Shown piece by piece: positions 49,675 through 58,354 of a stretch of 64,000 bases of DNA. The stretch comes from Burkholderia sp. (GTDB lineage: Bacteria > Pseudomonadota > Gammaproteobacteria > Burkholderiales > Burkholderiaceae). The stretch is from positions 1-64,000 of the forward strand of contig JAIRVP010000072.1 in assembly GCA_031253835.1 (NCBI GenBank). The letters are read 5' to 3'. Both the position numbers and the translations under genes were made by a program. Below the pieces are notes generated by a model that made no database searches, was not told where the DNA came from, and saw only the letters and a program-made list of their open reading frames with translations. How positions within the stretch are numbered: the first letter of the stretch is position 1; every line of letters begins with the position of its first letter.

Positions 49675-50397
49675 TTATTGCGACGGCGCGACGTACGGCG
49701 CCGCCAGTGCGCCCGACGGACCGTTGAACTGGAACGTCGGCGACATCGGCAGCGTGGTGGTGCTCACGTTCGCGGCGGCGCGGTCGGTGTAGTCGCGCGT
49801 GGCCGGCGTCGTCGCGCGTGCATTCGGCGCGGCTTTCGGCGGCGACACGATCTTCTGGAGATCGGCGAGGCGCTGCGCGGTGGCGCCGCTCGTGCGGCCG
49901 AGCGACTGCGCACGCTTGTACGATTCGGCCGCGAGGCGCAGGTAGAGATCGCCGAGGTTCTCGTACGCGAGCGAGTAGCTCGGGTTCGATTGCGTCGCGG
50001 TGACGAGCGCGGAGCGCGCTTCGTCGTAGCGCCCATGCTTTGCGTAAAGCGCCGCAAGGTTGTTGTACGGCTCGGGCAGTTCGGGGTATGCCTGCGTGAT
50101 CGCGACGAACTGCTGGATCGCGTCGTCGTCGCGGTTCAGGCGGGCCAGCACGGTGCCGCGCTTGAACTGCGCCTGCACGTCGTGCGGGTTCGACGCGATG
50201 CGCGCGTCGAGCTGCGCGAGCGCCTGCTTCCACTGCTTGCCGGCGATCGACGCGTCGATTTCGGGGGTGCCGTCGGCGACTGCCGGGGCCTTCTGCGCAT
50301 GCGCCGCGGGGACCGCGAAAAGCGTCAGCGCGACGCCCATGACGGTGGTCGCAACGAGGGTCGCAGCGCTCTGCGCGCGGCCGCGATGAGGTTTCAT
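49675..50397 (-). CDS. Exported tetratricopeptide-repeat protein
   Basis: A 240-residue protein with a signal peptide ending near AAHA and three to four TPR units (about 65-165; for example AQFKRGTVLARLNRDDDAIQQF, PEPYNNLAALYAKHGRYDEARSAL and AYENLGDLYLRLAAESYKRA). A low-complexity tail follows and ends APYVAPSQ. TPRs mediate protein contacts; the partner is unknown. The ATG at 50397 is preferred to one 11 codons upstream. It is first in a likely operon with ppiA, ppiB and lpxH. Confidence 0.88.
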   Translation of the reverse strand: MKPHRGRAQSAATLVATTVMGVALTLFAVPAAHAQKAPAVADGTPEIDASIAGKQWKQALAQLDARIASNPHDVQAQFKRGTVLARLNRDDDAIQQFVAITQAYPELPEPYNNLAALYAKHGRYDEARSALVTATQSNPSYSLAYENLGDLYLRLAAESYKRAQSLGRTSGATAQRLADLQKIVSPPKAAPNARATTPATRDYTDRAAANVSTTTLPMSPTFQFNGPSGALAAPYVAPSQ

Positions 50398-50415
50398 AGG
50401 CGTAAATCGGAATGT

Positions 50416-50421
50416 TATACT
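50416..50421 (+). promoter_or_regulatory. Candidate -10 box for cysS
   Basis: TATACT lies 210 bases before the cysS start in the gap divergent from the TPR gene. A matching -35 is weak. Confidence 0.35.
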
Positions 50422-50630
50422 CCGAGCCATTCTAACAAAACGTCTGCGCGTTCCGGCGAGCGGCAGACAGTCTTTCTTAGCCTCTCGTGGCCGTCACCGC
50501 TGTGCTTGCAGCCTGACCGCCCCATGTGATACGAGGACGCTCGGCCTGGTGCCGCAGCAGATGGTCCGTCCGTGTCGCATGCTGGGCGAGCTTCGCCAGG
50601 GCGGTTTCCTTCGGCTCACGGTTCATCTCT

Positions 50631-52028
50631 ATGGAATCACTGCGCATCTACAACACGCTCGCGCGTGACAAGCAAGTTTTCGTGCCGCGCCAGTCCGGCG
50701 AAGTGCGGATGTACGTATGCGGGATCACCGTCTACGACTATTGTCACGTGGGCCACGCGCGGATGCTGGTCGTGTTCGACCTCGTCCAGCGCTGGCTGCG
50801 TGCGATCGGCTATCGGGTCACGTATGTGCGCAACATCACCGACATCGACGACAAGATCATCCGCCGCGCGGTCGAGAACGGCGAGACGATCAAGTCGCTG
50901 ACCGACCGGTTCATCGGCGCGATGCACGAGGACGAAAGTGCGCTCGGCATCCAGCGGCCCGACATCGAGCCGCGCGCGACGCAGTTCATCCCGCAGATGC
51001 TCGGCATGATCGAGACGCTCGAGTCGAACGGCTACGCGTACCAGGCGACCGACGGCGACGTCAATTACTCGGTGCGCAAGTTCACGAACTACGGGAAGCT
51101 GTCGGGCAAGTCGCTCGACGATCTCCGCGCGGGCGAACGCGTCGCCGCGAACGACGCGAAGGAAGATCCGCTCGATTTCGTGCTGTGGAAGCGCGCGAAG
51201 CCGGAAGATCCGGAAGGCGCGTCGTGGGCATCGAAGTACGGGATGGGCCGCCCGGGCTGGCACATCGAGTGCTCGGCGATGGGCTGCTCGTTGCTCGGCA
51301 ACCACTTCGACATCCACGGCGGCGGGCAGGATCTGCAATTCCCGCACCACGAGAACGAGATCGCGCAGAGCGAAGGCGCGACCGGCGAGACGTTCGTCAA
51401 CTACTGGATGCACAACGGCTTCGTGCAGGTCGACAACGAGAAGATGTCGAAATCGCTCGGCAACTTCTTCACGATTCGCGAAGTGCTCGAGCGCTATGAC
51501 GCGGAAGTCATGCGCTTCTTCATCGTGCGCACGCACTACCGGTCGCCGCTCAACTACAGCGACGTGCATCTCGACGACGCGCGTGCATCGCTCACGCGCC
51601 TGTATACGGCGCTGAAGGACGTCGAGGCCGACACGCTCGCGCTCGACTGGAACGAGCCGCACGCGCAGCGTTTCGCGGCCGCGATGAACGACGACTTCAA
51701 CACGCCGGTTGCGGTGGCGACGCTGTTCGAGCTCGCGGGCGAAGTGAATCGCACGCGCGACGCGTCGCTCGCGCGCCAACTGAAACAGCTGGCGGGCCTG
51801 CTCGGCCTGCTGGGCCGCGAACCGCGCGCATTCCTGCAGCAGGCATCCGGCGCCGCGCAGGCGGGCGCGCTCGCCGCCGACGAGATCGAAGCGAAGATCG
51901 CCGCGCGCGTCGCGGCGAAGCAAGCGAAGGACTATGCCGAAGCGGACCGGATCCGGGCGGAACTGCTCGACGCCGGCATCGCACTTGAAGACAAACCGGG
52001 CGGATCGACCGAATGGCGTCGCGTATGA
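50631..52028 (+). CDS. cysS: Cysteinyl-tRNA synthetase
   Basis: Class I synthetase charging tRNA-Cys. The 465 residues carry the zinc cysteine in MYVCGITVYDYCHVGHAR with the HIGH-type motif, further zinc ligands in PGWHIECSAM and HGGGQDLQFPHHENE, and KMSKS in NEKMSKSLGNFF. The open frame upstream of ATG 50631 has no family similarity. Confidence 0.97.
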   Translation: MESLRIYNTLARDKQVFVPRQSGEVRMYVCGITVYDYCHVGHARMLVVFDLVQRWLRAIGYRVTYVRNITDIDDKIIRRAVENGETIKSLTDRFIGAMHEDESALGIQRPDIEPRATQFIPQMLGMIETLESNGYAYQATDGDVNYSVRKFTNYGKLSGKSLDDLRAGERVAANDAKEDPLDFVLWKRAKPEDPEGASWASKYGMGRPGWHIECSAMGCSLLGNHFDIHGGGQDLQFPHHENEIAQSEGATGETFVNYWMHNGFVQVDNEKMSKSLGNFFTIREVLERYDAEVMRFFIVRTHYRSPLNYSDVHLDDARASLTRLYTALKDVEADTLALDWNEPHAQRFAAAMNDDFNTPVAVATLFELAGEVNRTRDASLARQLKQLAGLLGLLGREPRAFLQQASGAAQAGALAADEIEAKIAARVAAKQAKDYAEADRIRAELLDAGIALEDKPGGSTEWRRV

Positions 52029-52071
52029 GCGCGATGCGTTCCACTGACCGATCCGTCAGGTAGGAGGCAAG

Positions 52072-52899
52072 ATGGCAACGGCTAGAAAAGCGCCGGTCAG
52101 GCGCGCGACTCCGGTCGCCGCGCGTCCGGCAGCCAGGCGCGTGCCGGCGGCGAAGGCGGACGCGACGCGCGCCGTGCCGAACGGTGCGCTGAACGGTCAC
52201 GCGCAACCGGCGGCTGCGCAGCCGGCCGCCGACGCGGCCCGCAAGACCCGTGCGTCCGAAGCGGACGGCGAGGAGGTCGTCGTGCGTCCTGCCTACTGGG
52301 ACAAGGCATGCGCCGATCTCGTCAAGCGCGACCGCATCCTGAAGAAACTGATTCCGAAGTTCGGTCCCGCGCATCTCGTGAAGCGCGGCGACCCGTTCGT
52401 CACGCTCGCGCGTTCGGTCGTCGGCCAGCAGATTTCGGTGCCGTCCGCGCAGTCGCTGTGGGCGCGCATCGAGGACGCCTGCCCGAAGCTCGCGCCGCAG
52501 CCGGTGATCCGGCTCGGCGCGGACAAGCTGATCGCGTGCGGGCTGTCGAAACGCAAGACGGAGTACATCCTCGATCTTGCGCAGCATTTCGTCTCGGGCG
52601 CGCTGCACGTCGACAAATGGACGTCGATGGACGACGAGGACGTGATCGCGGAACTCACGCAGATCCGCGGCATCAGCCGCTGGACGGCCGAGATGTTCCT
52701 GATCTTCAACCTGTCGCGGCCGGACGTGCTGCCGCTCGACGATCCGGGCCTGATCCGCGCAATCAGCGTCAATTACTTCAGCGGGGAACCCGTCACGCGC
52801 AGCGAGGCGCGTGAAGTCGCAGCCAACTGGGAGCCGTGGCGCACCGTCGCGACCTGGTACATGTGGCGCAGCCTCGATGCGCCCGACACCGACGCCTGA
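52072..52899 (+). CDS. DNA-3-methyladenine glycosylase (HhH-GPD, AlkA-like)
   Basis: Base excision repair enzyme removing alkylated bases. The helix-hairpin-helix and catalytic Asp are in LTQIRGISRWTAEMFLIFNLSRPDVLPLDDPGL, and FVTLARSVVGQQISVPSAQSLW is the family front. It lacks the N-terminal AlkA TBP-like domain, as in short DNA glycosylases II. The first about 65 residues form a basic Ala/Arg/Pro-rich extension that is probably disordered. It lies 43 bases after cysS. Confidence 0.9.
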   Translation: MATARKAPVRRATPVAARPAARRVPAAKADATRAVPNGALNGHAQPAAAQPAADAARKTRASEADGEEVVVRPAYWDKACADLVKRDRILKKLIPKFGPAHLVKRGDPFVTLARSVVGQQISVPSAQSLWARIEDACPKLAPQPVIRLGADKLIACGLSKRKTEYILDLAQHFVSGALHVDKWTSMDDEDVIAELTQIRGISRWTAEMFLIFNLSRPDVLPLDDPGLIRAISVNYFSGEPVTRSEAREVAANWEPWRTVATWYMWRSLDAPDTDA

Positions 52900-52943
52900 G
52901 CGTTGGCTATCGGGTTTTAAATATCAATAGTTGAGAGCCGGTT

Positions 52944-52969
52944 TTGAGCGTCGCCCGCGCGGGTAGAAT
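52944..52969 (+). promoter_or_regulatory. Candidate promoter for accA
   Basis: TAGAAT (52964-52969) is 33 bases before the accA ATG in an AT-richer gap; TTGAGC at 52944 is only 14 bases away, so the -35 is doubtful. Confidence 0.4.
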
Positions 52970-53002
52970 ACGCGCTGCCGCAAGACCCAAGGATTCGAAC
53001 AC

Positions 53003-53974
53003 ATGAAGACCACGTTTCTGGATTTCGAACAGCCGATCGCCGAACTCGAGGCCAAGATCGAAGAGCTGCGATTCGTGCAGGACGACTCGGCTGTCGATAT
53101 TTCGGAAGAAATCGAGCGGCTGTCGAAGAAAAGCCAGCAACTGACGAAAGACCTCTACGCGAACCTGTCGCCGTGGCAGGTTTCGCAGATCGCGCGGCAT
53201 CCGCAGCGTCCGTACACGCTCGATTACGTTGCGGAACTGTTTACCGATTTTCACGAGCTGCATGGCGACCGCGCGTTCGCAGACGACCTGTCGATCGTCG
53301 GCGGCCTCGCGCGCTTCGGCGGCCATCCGTGCATGGTGATCGGTCACCAGAAGGGCCGCGACACGAAGGAGCGCGCCGCGCGCAACTTTGGGATGCCGCG
53401 TCCGGAAGGCTATCGCAAGGCCGAACGCCTGATGCGTCTCGCCGAGAAGTTCGGGCTGCCGATCTTCACGTTCGTCGACACGCCGGGCGCGTACCCGGGC
53501 ATCGGCGCGGAAGAGCGCGGCCAGTCGGAAGCGATCGGCCGCAACCTGTACGTGATGGCCGAGCTGAAGACGCCGATCATCACGACCGTGATCGGCGAGG
53601 GCGGTTCGGGCGGCGCGCTGGCGATCGCCGTGGCCGACACCGTGATGATGCTGCAGTTCTCGACCTACTCGGTGATCTCGCCGGAAGGCTGCGCGTCGAT
53701 CCTGTGGAAGAGCGCCGCGAAGGCGCCGGAAGCCGCGGAAGCGCTGGGCCTGACCGCGCACCGCCTGAAGGCGCTCGGCCTGATCGACAAGATCATCAAC
53801 GAGCCGCTCGGCGGCGCGCATCGTGATCCGAAGGGCATGGCCGCACTGCTGCGCCGCGCGCTTGCCGATTCGCTGCGCCAGTTCCAGGGCATGAGCATCG
53901 ATGCCGTGCGCGAGCGCCGCTTCGAGCGCCTGATGGCCTACGGCAAGTTCAAGGAAACCACGCCCGGCGCATGA
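53003..53974 (+). CDS. accA: Acetyl-CoA carboxylase carboxyltransferase subunit alpha
   Basis: Transfers carboxyl from biotin to acetyl-CoA with AccD, the first step of fatty acid synthesis. The 323 residues include the N-terminal LDFEQPIAELEAKIEELR coiled segment, the ALARFGGHPCMVIGHQKGRD crotonase core, PGAYPGIGAEERGQSEAI and GEGGSGGALAIAVAD (oxyanion Gly pair). The N-terminal start and length are standard. tilS follows after 37 bases. Confidence 0.97.
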   Translation: MKTTFLDFEQPIAELEAKIEELRFVQDDSAVDISEEIERLSKKSQQLTKDLYANLSPWQVSQIARHPQRPYTLDYVAELFTDFHELHGDRAFADDLSIVGGLARFGGHPCMVIGHQKGRDTKERAARNFGMPRPEGYRKAERLMRLAEKFGLPIFTFVDTPGAYPGIGAEERGQSEAIGRNLYVMAELKTPIITTVIGEGGSGGALAIAVADTVMMLQFSTYSVISPEGCASILWKSAAKAPEAAEALGLTAHRLKALGLIDKIINEPLGGAHRDPKGMAALLRRALADSLRQFQGMSIDAVRERRFERLMAYGKFKETTPGA

Positions 53975-54011
53975 CCGGCTGCGTATTCAATCCGCGCGCC
54001 GCTGCGCGCGC

Positions 54012-55442
54012 GTGCCTCTCGTGATCCCGCCGACCGAATTCTCCGCCGACCGCGTCGTCCTCGACGCGGTCGGCGTTGCGCTTTCCGGCCTGCCGGCCGA
54101 TGCGCGCATCGCGATCGCCTTCAGCGGCGGCCTCGACTCGACGGTGCTGCTCGATGCGGCCGTGCGTGTCGCGGGCGCGTCGCGTTGCGTCGCGCTGCAC
54201 GTGCATCACGGCCTGAGCGCGAACGCCGATGCATGGGTTGCGCATGCCGAGGCGGAAGCCGCACGGCTCGGCGTCGCATTCGAATCGATGCGTGTCGACG
54301 TGCCGCGCGACAGCGGCCTCGGCATCGAGGCGACGGCGCGCGAGCGTCGTTACGCGGCGCTCGACGCGATGTGCGAACGCCACGGCGCGGCCACGCTATG
54401 GGTCGCGCAGCATGCGGACGACCAGGCCGAGACCGTGCTGCTGCAATTGCTGCGCGGCGCGGGCATCGCGGGGCTCGCCGCGATGGCGCCGCGCTATCGC
54501 CCCGACGGCGTGAGCGTCGAGCGTGTGCGGCCGCTGCTGAGATTGTTGCGCGCGCAACTTGAGCGCTATGCGGAGCAGCACGCGCTCGCGTGGATCGACG
54601 ACGAATCGAACGGCGACACGCGCTATGCGCGCAATGCGCTGCGCATCGACGTGCTGCCGGCGCTGGCCGTGCATTTCCCCGGCTTTCGCGATGCGCTCGG
54701 GCGCGCGGCCCAGCACGCGGCGGCCGCGCAGCGGCTGCTCGACGATCTGGCCGAACTGGATTTCGCCGCCGCCGCGCGCGACGACGGGCATGCGTTGTCG
54801 CGCGACGCGCTGGTCGCGTTCGACGACACGCGCGGCGCGAACCTGCTGCGCTTCTGGATGCGCCGGCTCGGCTTGCCGGGCGCGTCGGCCGCGCGGCTCG
54901 CCAACATGATGCGGCAGCTGCGCGCCGCGCACGACGCGCACGCGCTGCGTGTCGATCACGCGGGGCAGTGCCTGCGGCTCTATCGCGATGTCGTCTACTG
55001 GGAGGCGGGCGACAGCAGCGAACCGGCCGACGACGGCACGGGCATGCCGCACCCGGAGGCGGCGCTCGCGTGGGACGGGCAGGAAGTCTGGCACCTGCCG
55101 GGCTGGCGCGGCACCTACGTGTTCGCGCCAGCCGAGGCAGGGAGTGCCGACGCAGTGCCGGAGGCGCTGCTGCGCGGCGCGCGGCTCGCGGTGCGCGCCC
55201 GCGCGGGCGGCGAGCGGATGCGCACGTCGCCGGGCGGGCCGGGCCGCACGTTGAAGAACCTGTTCCAGGAGCGCGGCGTGCCGGCCTGGCAGCGCGACGT
55301 GCCGCTTCTGTTCGCGGGCGAGCGGCTGATCTACGTGCCGCGGCTCGGCATCAATCGCGATGTCGGCGTGTTCGACCGCGAGGCGGCCGGCGCCGGCGCC
55401 TGGCGCCGGATCGAATGGCGTCCCGACCTGCTGATCGCGTAA
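54012..55442 (+). CDS. tilS: tRNA(Ile)-lysidine synthase
   Basis: Converts C34 of tRNA-Ile(CAU) to lysidine, allowing AUA decoding. The 476 residues show the PP-loop IAIAFSGGLDSTVLLDA, the LHVHHGLSANADAW motif, HADDQAETVLLQLLRGAGIAGL and a C-terminal TilS-C domain ending in LFAGERLIYVPRLGINRD. Start is GTG at 54012, with another GTG three codons on. The accA-tilS-lysC order is common in betaproteobacteria. Confidence 0.94.
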   Translation: MPLVIPPTEFSADRVVLDAVGVALSGLPADARIAIAFSGGLDSTVLLDAAVRVAGASRCVALHVHHGLSANADAWVAHAEAEAARLGVAFESMRVDVPRDSGLGIEATARERRYAALDAMCERHGAATLWVAQHADDQAETVLLQLLRGAGIAGLAAMAPRYRPDGVSVERVRPLLRLLRAQLERYAEQHALAWIDDESNGDTRYARNALRIDVLPALAVHFPGFRDALGRAAQHAAAAQRLLDDLAELDFAAAARDDGHALSRDALVAFDDTRGANLLRFWMRRLGLPGASAARLANMMRQLRAAHDAHALRVDHAGQCLRLYRDVVYWEAGDSSEPADDGTGMPHPEAALAWDGQEVWHLPGWRGTYVFAPAEAGSADAVPEALLRGARLAVRARAGGERMRTSPGGPGRTLKNLFQERGVPAWQRDVPLLFAGERLIYVPRLGINRDVGVFDREAAGAGAWRRIEWRPDLLIA

Positions 55443-55785
55443 CGGCGGGCAGGCATCCGGCGGCGCGATGGCGCGCCCATTTTCACCATTTGGTAAACAG
55501 CGCCGGAACGGCCGCCAACACGGCGAGCGGCTTGTCAAGCGGGCGTCTATCGGGTACGCTCGGTCGTTTGCTCGGCTCGATTTTTGAGCGTTTTGTGCAG
55601 GTTTTCCGCGTGACGTACCCGGTTTGCGCGGCCTGATCGGCCTTCCGGGCAAAATCCGTCACGCTTGCGTGTTGCGTCCCAGCCGTCCCCCTCGTCGTCC
55701 GTCCACAGCCACAAGCCGCGTGACCGAACGGCTACGCGGCCTGCCCAGCGCGCCCGTGCGGTTTCTCCTCCAGTTCAGAACGACA
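55443..55785. other. lysC upstream region
   Basis: A 343-base gap between tilS and lysC. It contains a promoter candidate (55532-55560) and several short inverted repeats. No lysine riboswitch pattern and no gene is seen. Confidence 0.5.
55532..55560 (+). promoter_or_regulatory. Candidate sigma70 promoter for lysC
   Basis: TTGTCA, a 17-base spacer and TACGCT precede lysC by 225 bases. The -35 is good and the -10 weak. Confidence 0.4.
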
Positions 55786-57039
55786 ATGGCACTCATCGTA
55801 CACAAATACGGCGGCACTTCGATGGGCTCGGTCGAGCGCATCAAGAACGTCGCGAAACGCGTCGCAAAATGGCATCAGGCCGGGCACCAGATGGTGGTCG
55901 TGCCTTCGGCGATGTCCGGCGAAACCAACCGTCTGCTCGGTCTTGCGAAAGAGATTTCGAGCCAGCCGAGCCCGCGTGAGCTCGACATGATCGCGTCGAC
56001 CGGCGAGCAGGTCAGCGTCGGCCTGCTGTCGATCGCGCTGCAGGAAATCGGCGTCGAGGCCGTGAGCTACGCCGGCTGGCAAGTGCCGATCAAGACCGAC
56101 AGCGCGTTCACGAAAGCGCGCATCCACTCGATCGACGACGAGCGCGTGAAGGCCGATCTGAACGCAGGCAAGGTCGTGATCATCACGGGCTTCCAGGGCG
56201 TCGATCCGGACGGTCACATCACGACGCTGGGCCGTGGCGGCTCCGATACGTCGGCGGTGGCGGTCGCGGCTGCGCTGGATGCCGAAGAGTGCCTGATCTA
56301 CACGGACGTCGACGGCGTCTACACGACCGACCCGCGTGTCGTCGAAGAGGCGCGCCGCCTCGATCGCGTGACGTTCGAAGAGATGCTGGAAATGGCCAGC
56401 CTCGGCTCGAAGGTCCTGCAGATCCGCTCGGTCGAATTCGCCGGCAAATACCAGGTGAAGACGCGTGTGCTGTCGAGCCTGACCGATCCGCTGATTGCGC
56501 TCGACGAAGAAATGCGCTCGGGCACCCTGATTACTTTTGAAGAAGACGAGACCATGGAAAAGGCAGTCATTTCCGGCATCGCGTTCCAGCGCGACGAAGC
56601 ACGCATTGCTGTGATGGGCGTGCCCGACAAGCCGGGCATCGCATATCAGATCCTCGGCCCGGTCGCCGACGCGAACGTCGACGTCGACATGATCATCCAG
56701 AACCAGAGCGTCGAAGGCAAGACCGACTTCACGTTCACGGTCGGCCGCGGCGACTACCAGAAGGCGATGGACATCCTCACCAACCAGGTGAAGGGCCATG
56801 TCAGCGCCGAGCGCGTGCAGGGCGACCCGAAGGTGTCGAAGGTGTCGGTCGTCGGCGTCGGCATGCGTTCGCACGTTGGCGTCGCGAGCAAGATGTTCCG
56901 CACGCTGTCGGAAGAGGGCATCAACATCCAGATGATCTCGACGTCCGAAATCAAGATTTCGGTGCTGATCGACGAGAAATACATGGAGCTGGCTGTCCGC
57001 GCGCTGCACAAGGCATTCGAACTCGACCAGACATCGTGA
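55786..57039 (+). CDS. lysC: Aspartate kinase
   Basis: Phosphorylates aspartate, the entry to lysine, threonine and methionine synthesis. The 417 residues have the kinase start MALIVHKYGGTSMGSVERI, TGFQGVDPDGHITTLGRGGSDTSAVA and two C-terminal ACT domains (about 265-405; VMGVPDKPGIAYQILGPVAD and VGVGMRSHVGVASKMFRTL) that bind feedback amino acids. No separate beta-subunit start stands out. The gene ends 110 bases before the tRNA-Ser. Confidence 0.97.
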   Translation: MALIVHKYGGTSMGSVERIKNVAKRVAKWHQAGHQMVVVPSAMSGETNRLLGLAKEISSQPSPRELDMIASTGEQVSVGLLSIALQEIGVEAVSYAGWQVPIKTDSAFTKARIHSIDDERVKADLNAGKVVIITGFQGVDPDGHITTLGRGGSDTSAVAVAAALDAEECLIYTDVDGVYTTDPRVVEEARRLDRVTFEEMLEMASLGSKVLQIRSVEFAGKYQVKTRVLSSLTDPLIALDEEMRSGTLITFEEDETMEKAVISGIAFQRDEARIAVMGVPDKPGIAYQILGPVADANVDVDMIIQNQSVEGKTDFTFTVGRGDYQKAMDILTNQVKGHVSAERVQGDPKVSKVSVVGVGMRSHVGVASKMFRTLSEEGINIQMISTSEIKISVLIDEKYMELAVRALHKAFELDQTS

Positions 57040-57077
57040 ATTTTTCGTGATGCATTGAAGAAAATGCATCAAGGAAA

Positions 57078-57106
57078 TTGACCAAGGGCTCCAAACCCTA
57101 TATGAT
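57078..57106 (+). promoter_or_regulatory. Sigma70 promoter of tRNA-Ser
   Basis: TTGACC, exactly 17 bases and TATGAT, 44 bases before the tRNA. This is the best-matched promoter seen in the window. Confidence 0.75.
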
Positions 57107-57149
57107 CTTGTTCTCGTCGCACTGCCTCCCTGGTGCGAGCGAAAGTTTG

Positions 57150-57243
57150 GGAGACGTGGCCGAGAGGTCGAAGGCACTCCCCTGCTAAGGGAGCATCTGG
57201 GCCAAAACCTGGATCGAGGGTTCGAATCCCTCCGTCTCCGCCA
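57150..57243 (+). tRNA. tRNA-Ser(GCT)
   Basis: A 94-base class II tRNA reading AGC/AGU. The acceptor arm GGAGACG pairs with CGTCTCC, the D arm follows, and the anticodon loop CTGCTAA holds GCT (57184-57186) on a CTCCC/GGGAG stem. There is a long variable arm and a T arm with GGTTCGAATCC. Discriminator G and encoded CCA are present. tRNA-Ser genes are frequent integration sites; accessory genes follow. Confidence 0.97.
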
Positions 57244-57255
57244 AAAGCGGTGACA

Positions 57256-57290
57256 AAGCCCCGCAAGTTCTCGGACTTGCGGGGCTTTTT
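57256..57290 (+). terminator. Intrinsic terminator after tRNA-Ser
   Basis: AGCCCCGCAAGT (57257-57268) pairs with ACTTGCGGGGCT (57275-57286), followed by a T run. Confidence 0.9.
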
Positions 57291-57658
57291 CTTTTTCGGG
57301 CCCTCGGCAGGCCCATCAGCAAGAATGCGCTGGGCGGAGCCGGTCGTAGGTGGGGCGTAGGTTGGCGCCGCATGGGGTTGCCCGCTGTCTTTGAGCTCGG
57401 CGGTGGCGCTCGATGATTGCTCGTCCCGTATCCTCCCGGGAAAAGATGCGTCGTCCAACGGGGTCCAGGTGCAAGTCCGCGTCAAACTTCCATCCGATCC
57501 GCTGCTCGAATTTTGGCGCTTCTGCAACGCGATTGCGGAGGCGTTATGTCCGCTGCGCCAAGCAGCAGGCAGGCATTGAATGCATCATTGGGAAGCGGGT
57601 CATCCGAGAAGTGTCGCTGGCGGCATCTACGGATCCGCGCGAGCGCTGGCCGCTTCAT
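57291..57658. other. Intergenic region at the core/accessory boundary
   Basis: A 368-base stretch after the tRNA terminator. An open frame runs through part of it on the plus strand (from 57413), but this part has no coding character. No integrase gene and no second copy of the tRNA 3' end is seen. Confidence 0.45.
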
Positions 57659-58354
57659 ATGGGCCTTCAACGCGTCCTGTTGTTGGACGACGATCGCACC
57701 CTCGATGAGATGCTTCGGGACCCGCCCGAAACGGCGGATGCCAGTGCTGAGCTCCCGTTGGATGTTGCGCCACGCCGTGAGGTAGTCAAGGTACCGTCGA
57801 TTGTTGACCTTGATGGCGAAGACCGGCTCACTCTCGAGAAACTGTTGCCGGATCTCCCGACGCTTCGCTCCCCGGTGTCCCAACAGGAAGAAGAGGCGTT
57901 TCTATCTGCCTATCACGACATGCCTGGGCGACCCGCTTGGGTGCCGGTGTTGCGAACGGCTGTCGATATAAAGCGGCGCGAGCGGGAGCAAGACGACGTC
58001 CGTGACCACCATCGACGAGCCCTTCAGACCGAATTCGCAGAAGGGCGGGTGACCGCCGTGAATGGGCGTAATGCACCGATTCCCGTGCTGACGACGGGCA
58101 GCTTCATTCCACGTGCGCAGGCGCTTGCCTATCTGGATCGGTGTGGTCTCGCGTATGGAGACGATGTCACAGATGCAAAGGCTCACGGAAATAGGCATTC
58201 GAAGCAGCCGAAGCGAAAGGTTGCATCGGCGGCTATGTCGTCGCCGGACAACTCAATACAGGGCATTGGCGCGCTCACTCATTCGACGGTGGGGCAGATT
58301 GCTGGTGCGCTGAGCGTCGCACCCGCACCGGACCAAGCTGCATCGAGACGGTGA
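57659..58354 (+). CDS. Unrecognised accessory protein
   Basis: A 231-residue open frame that I do not recognise. It begins MGLQRVLLLDDDRTLDEML, is acidic in the first half, has a charged helical segment (VDIKRREREQDDVRDHHRR) and ends in a Ser/Ala-rich tail. Codon use is lower in GC than the core genes, and third-position bias is weak. The frame is open upstream to 57413; ATG 57659 is chosen because coding character starts there, yet no clear ribosome site precedes it. A 133-codon frame on the opposite strand (57482-57883) is a competing possibility. It overlaps the DUF932 3' end by 76 bases. Confidence 0.4.
   Translation: MGLQRVLLLDDDRTLDEMLRDPPETADASAELPLDVAPRREVVKVPSIVDLDGEDRLTLEKLLPDLPTLRSPVSQQEEEAFLSAYHDMPGRPAWVPVLRTAVDIKRREREQDDVRDHHRRALQTEFAEGRVTAVNGRNAPIPVLTTGSFIPRAQALAYLDRCGLAYGDDVTDAKAHGNRHSKQPKRKVASAAMSSPDNSIQGIGALTHSTVGQIAGALSVAPAPDQAASRR

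Noticed and set aside
55443..55785. Lysine riboswitch upstream of lysC
   Set aside because: No L-box-like conserved loops or extended pairing could be found by eye; a covariance-model scan would settle it.
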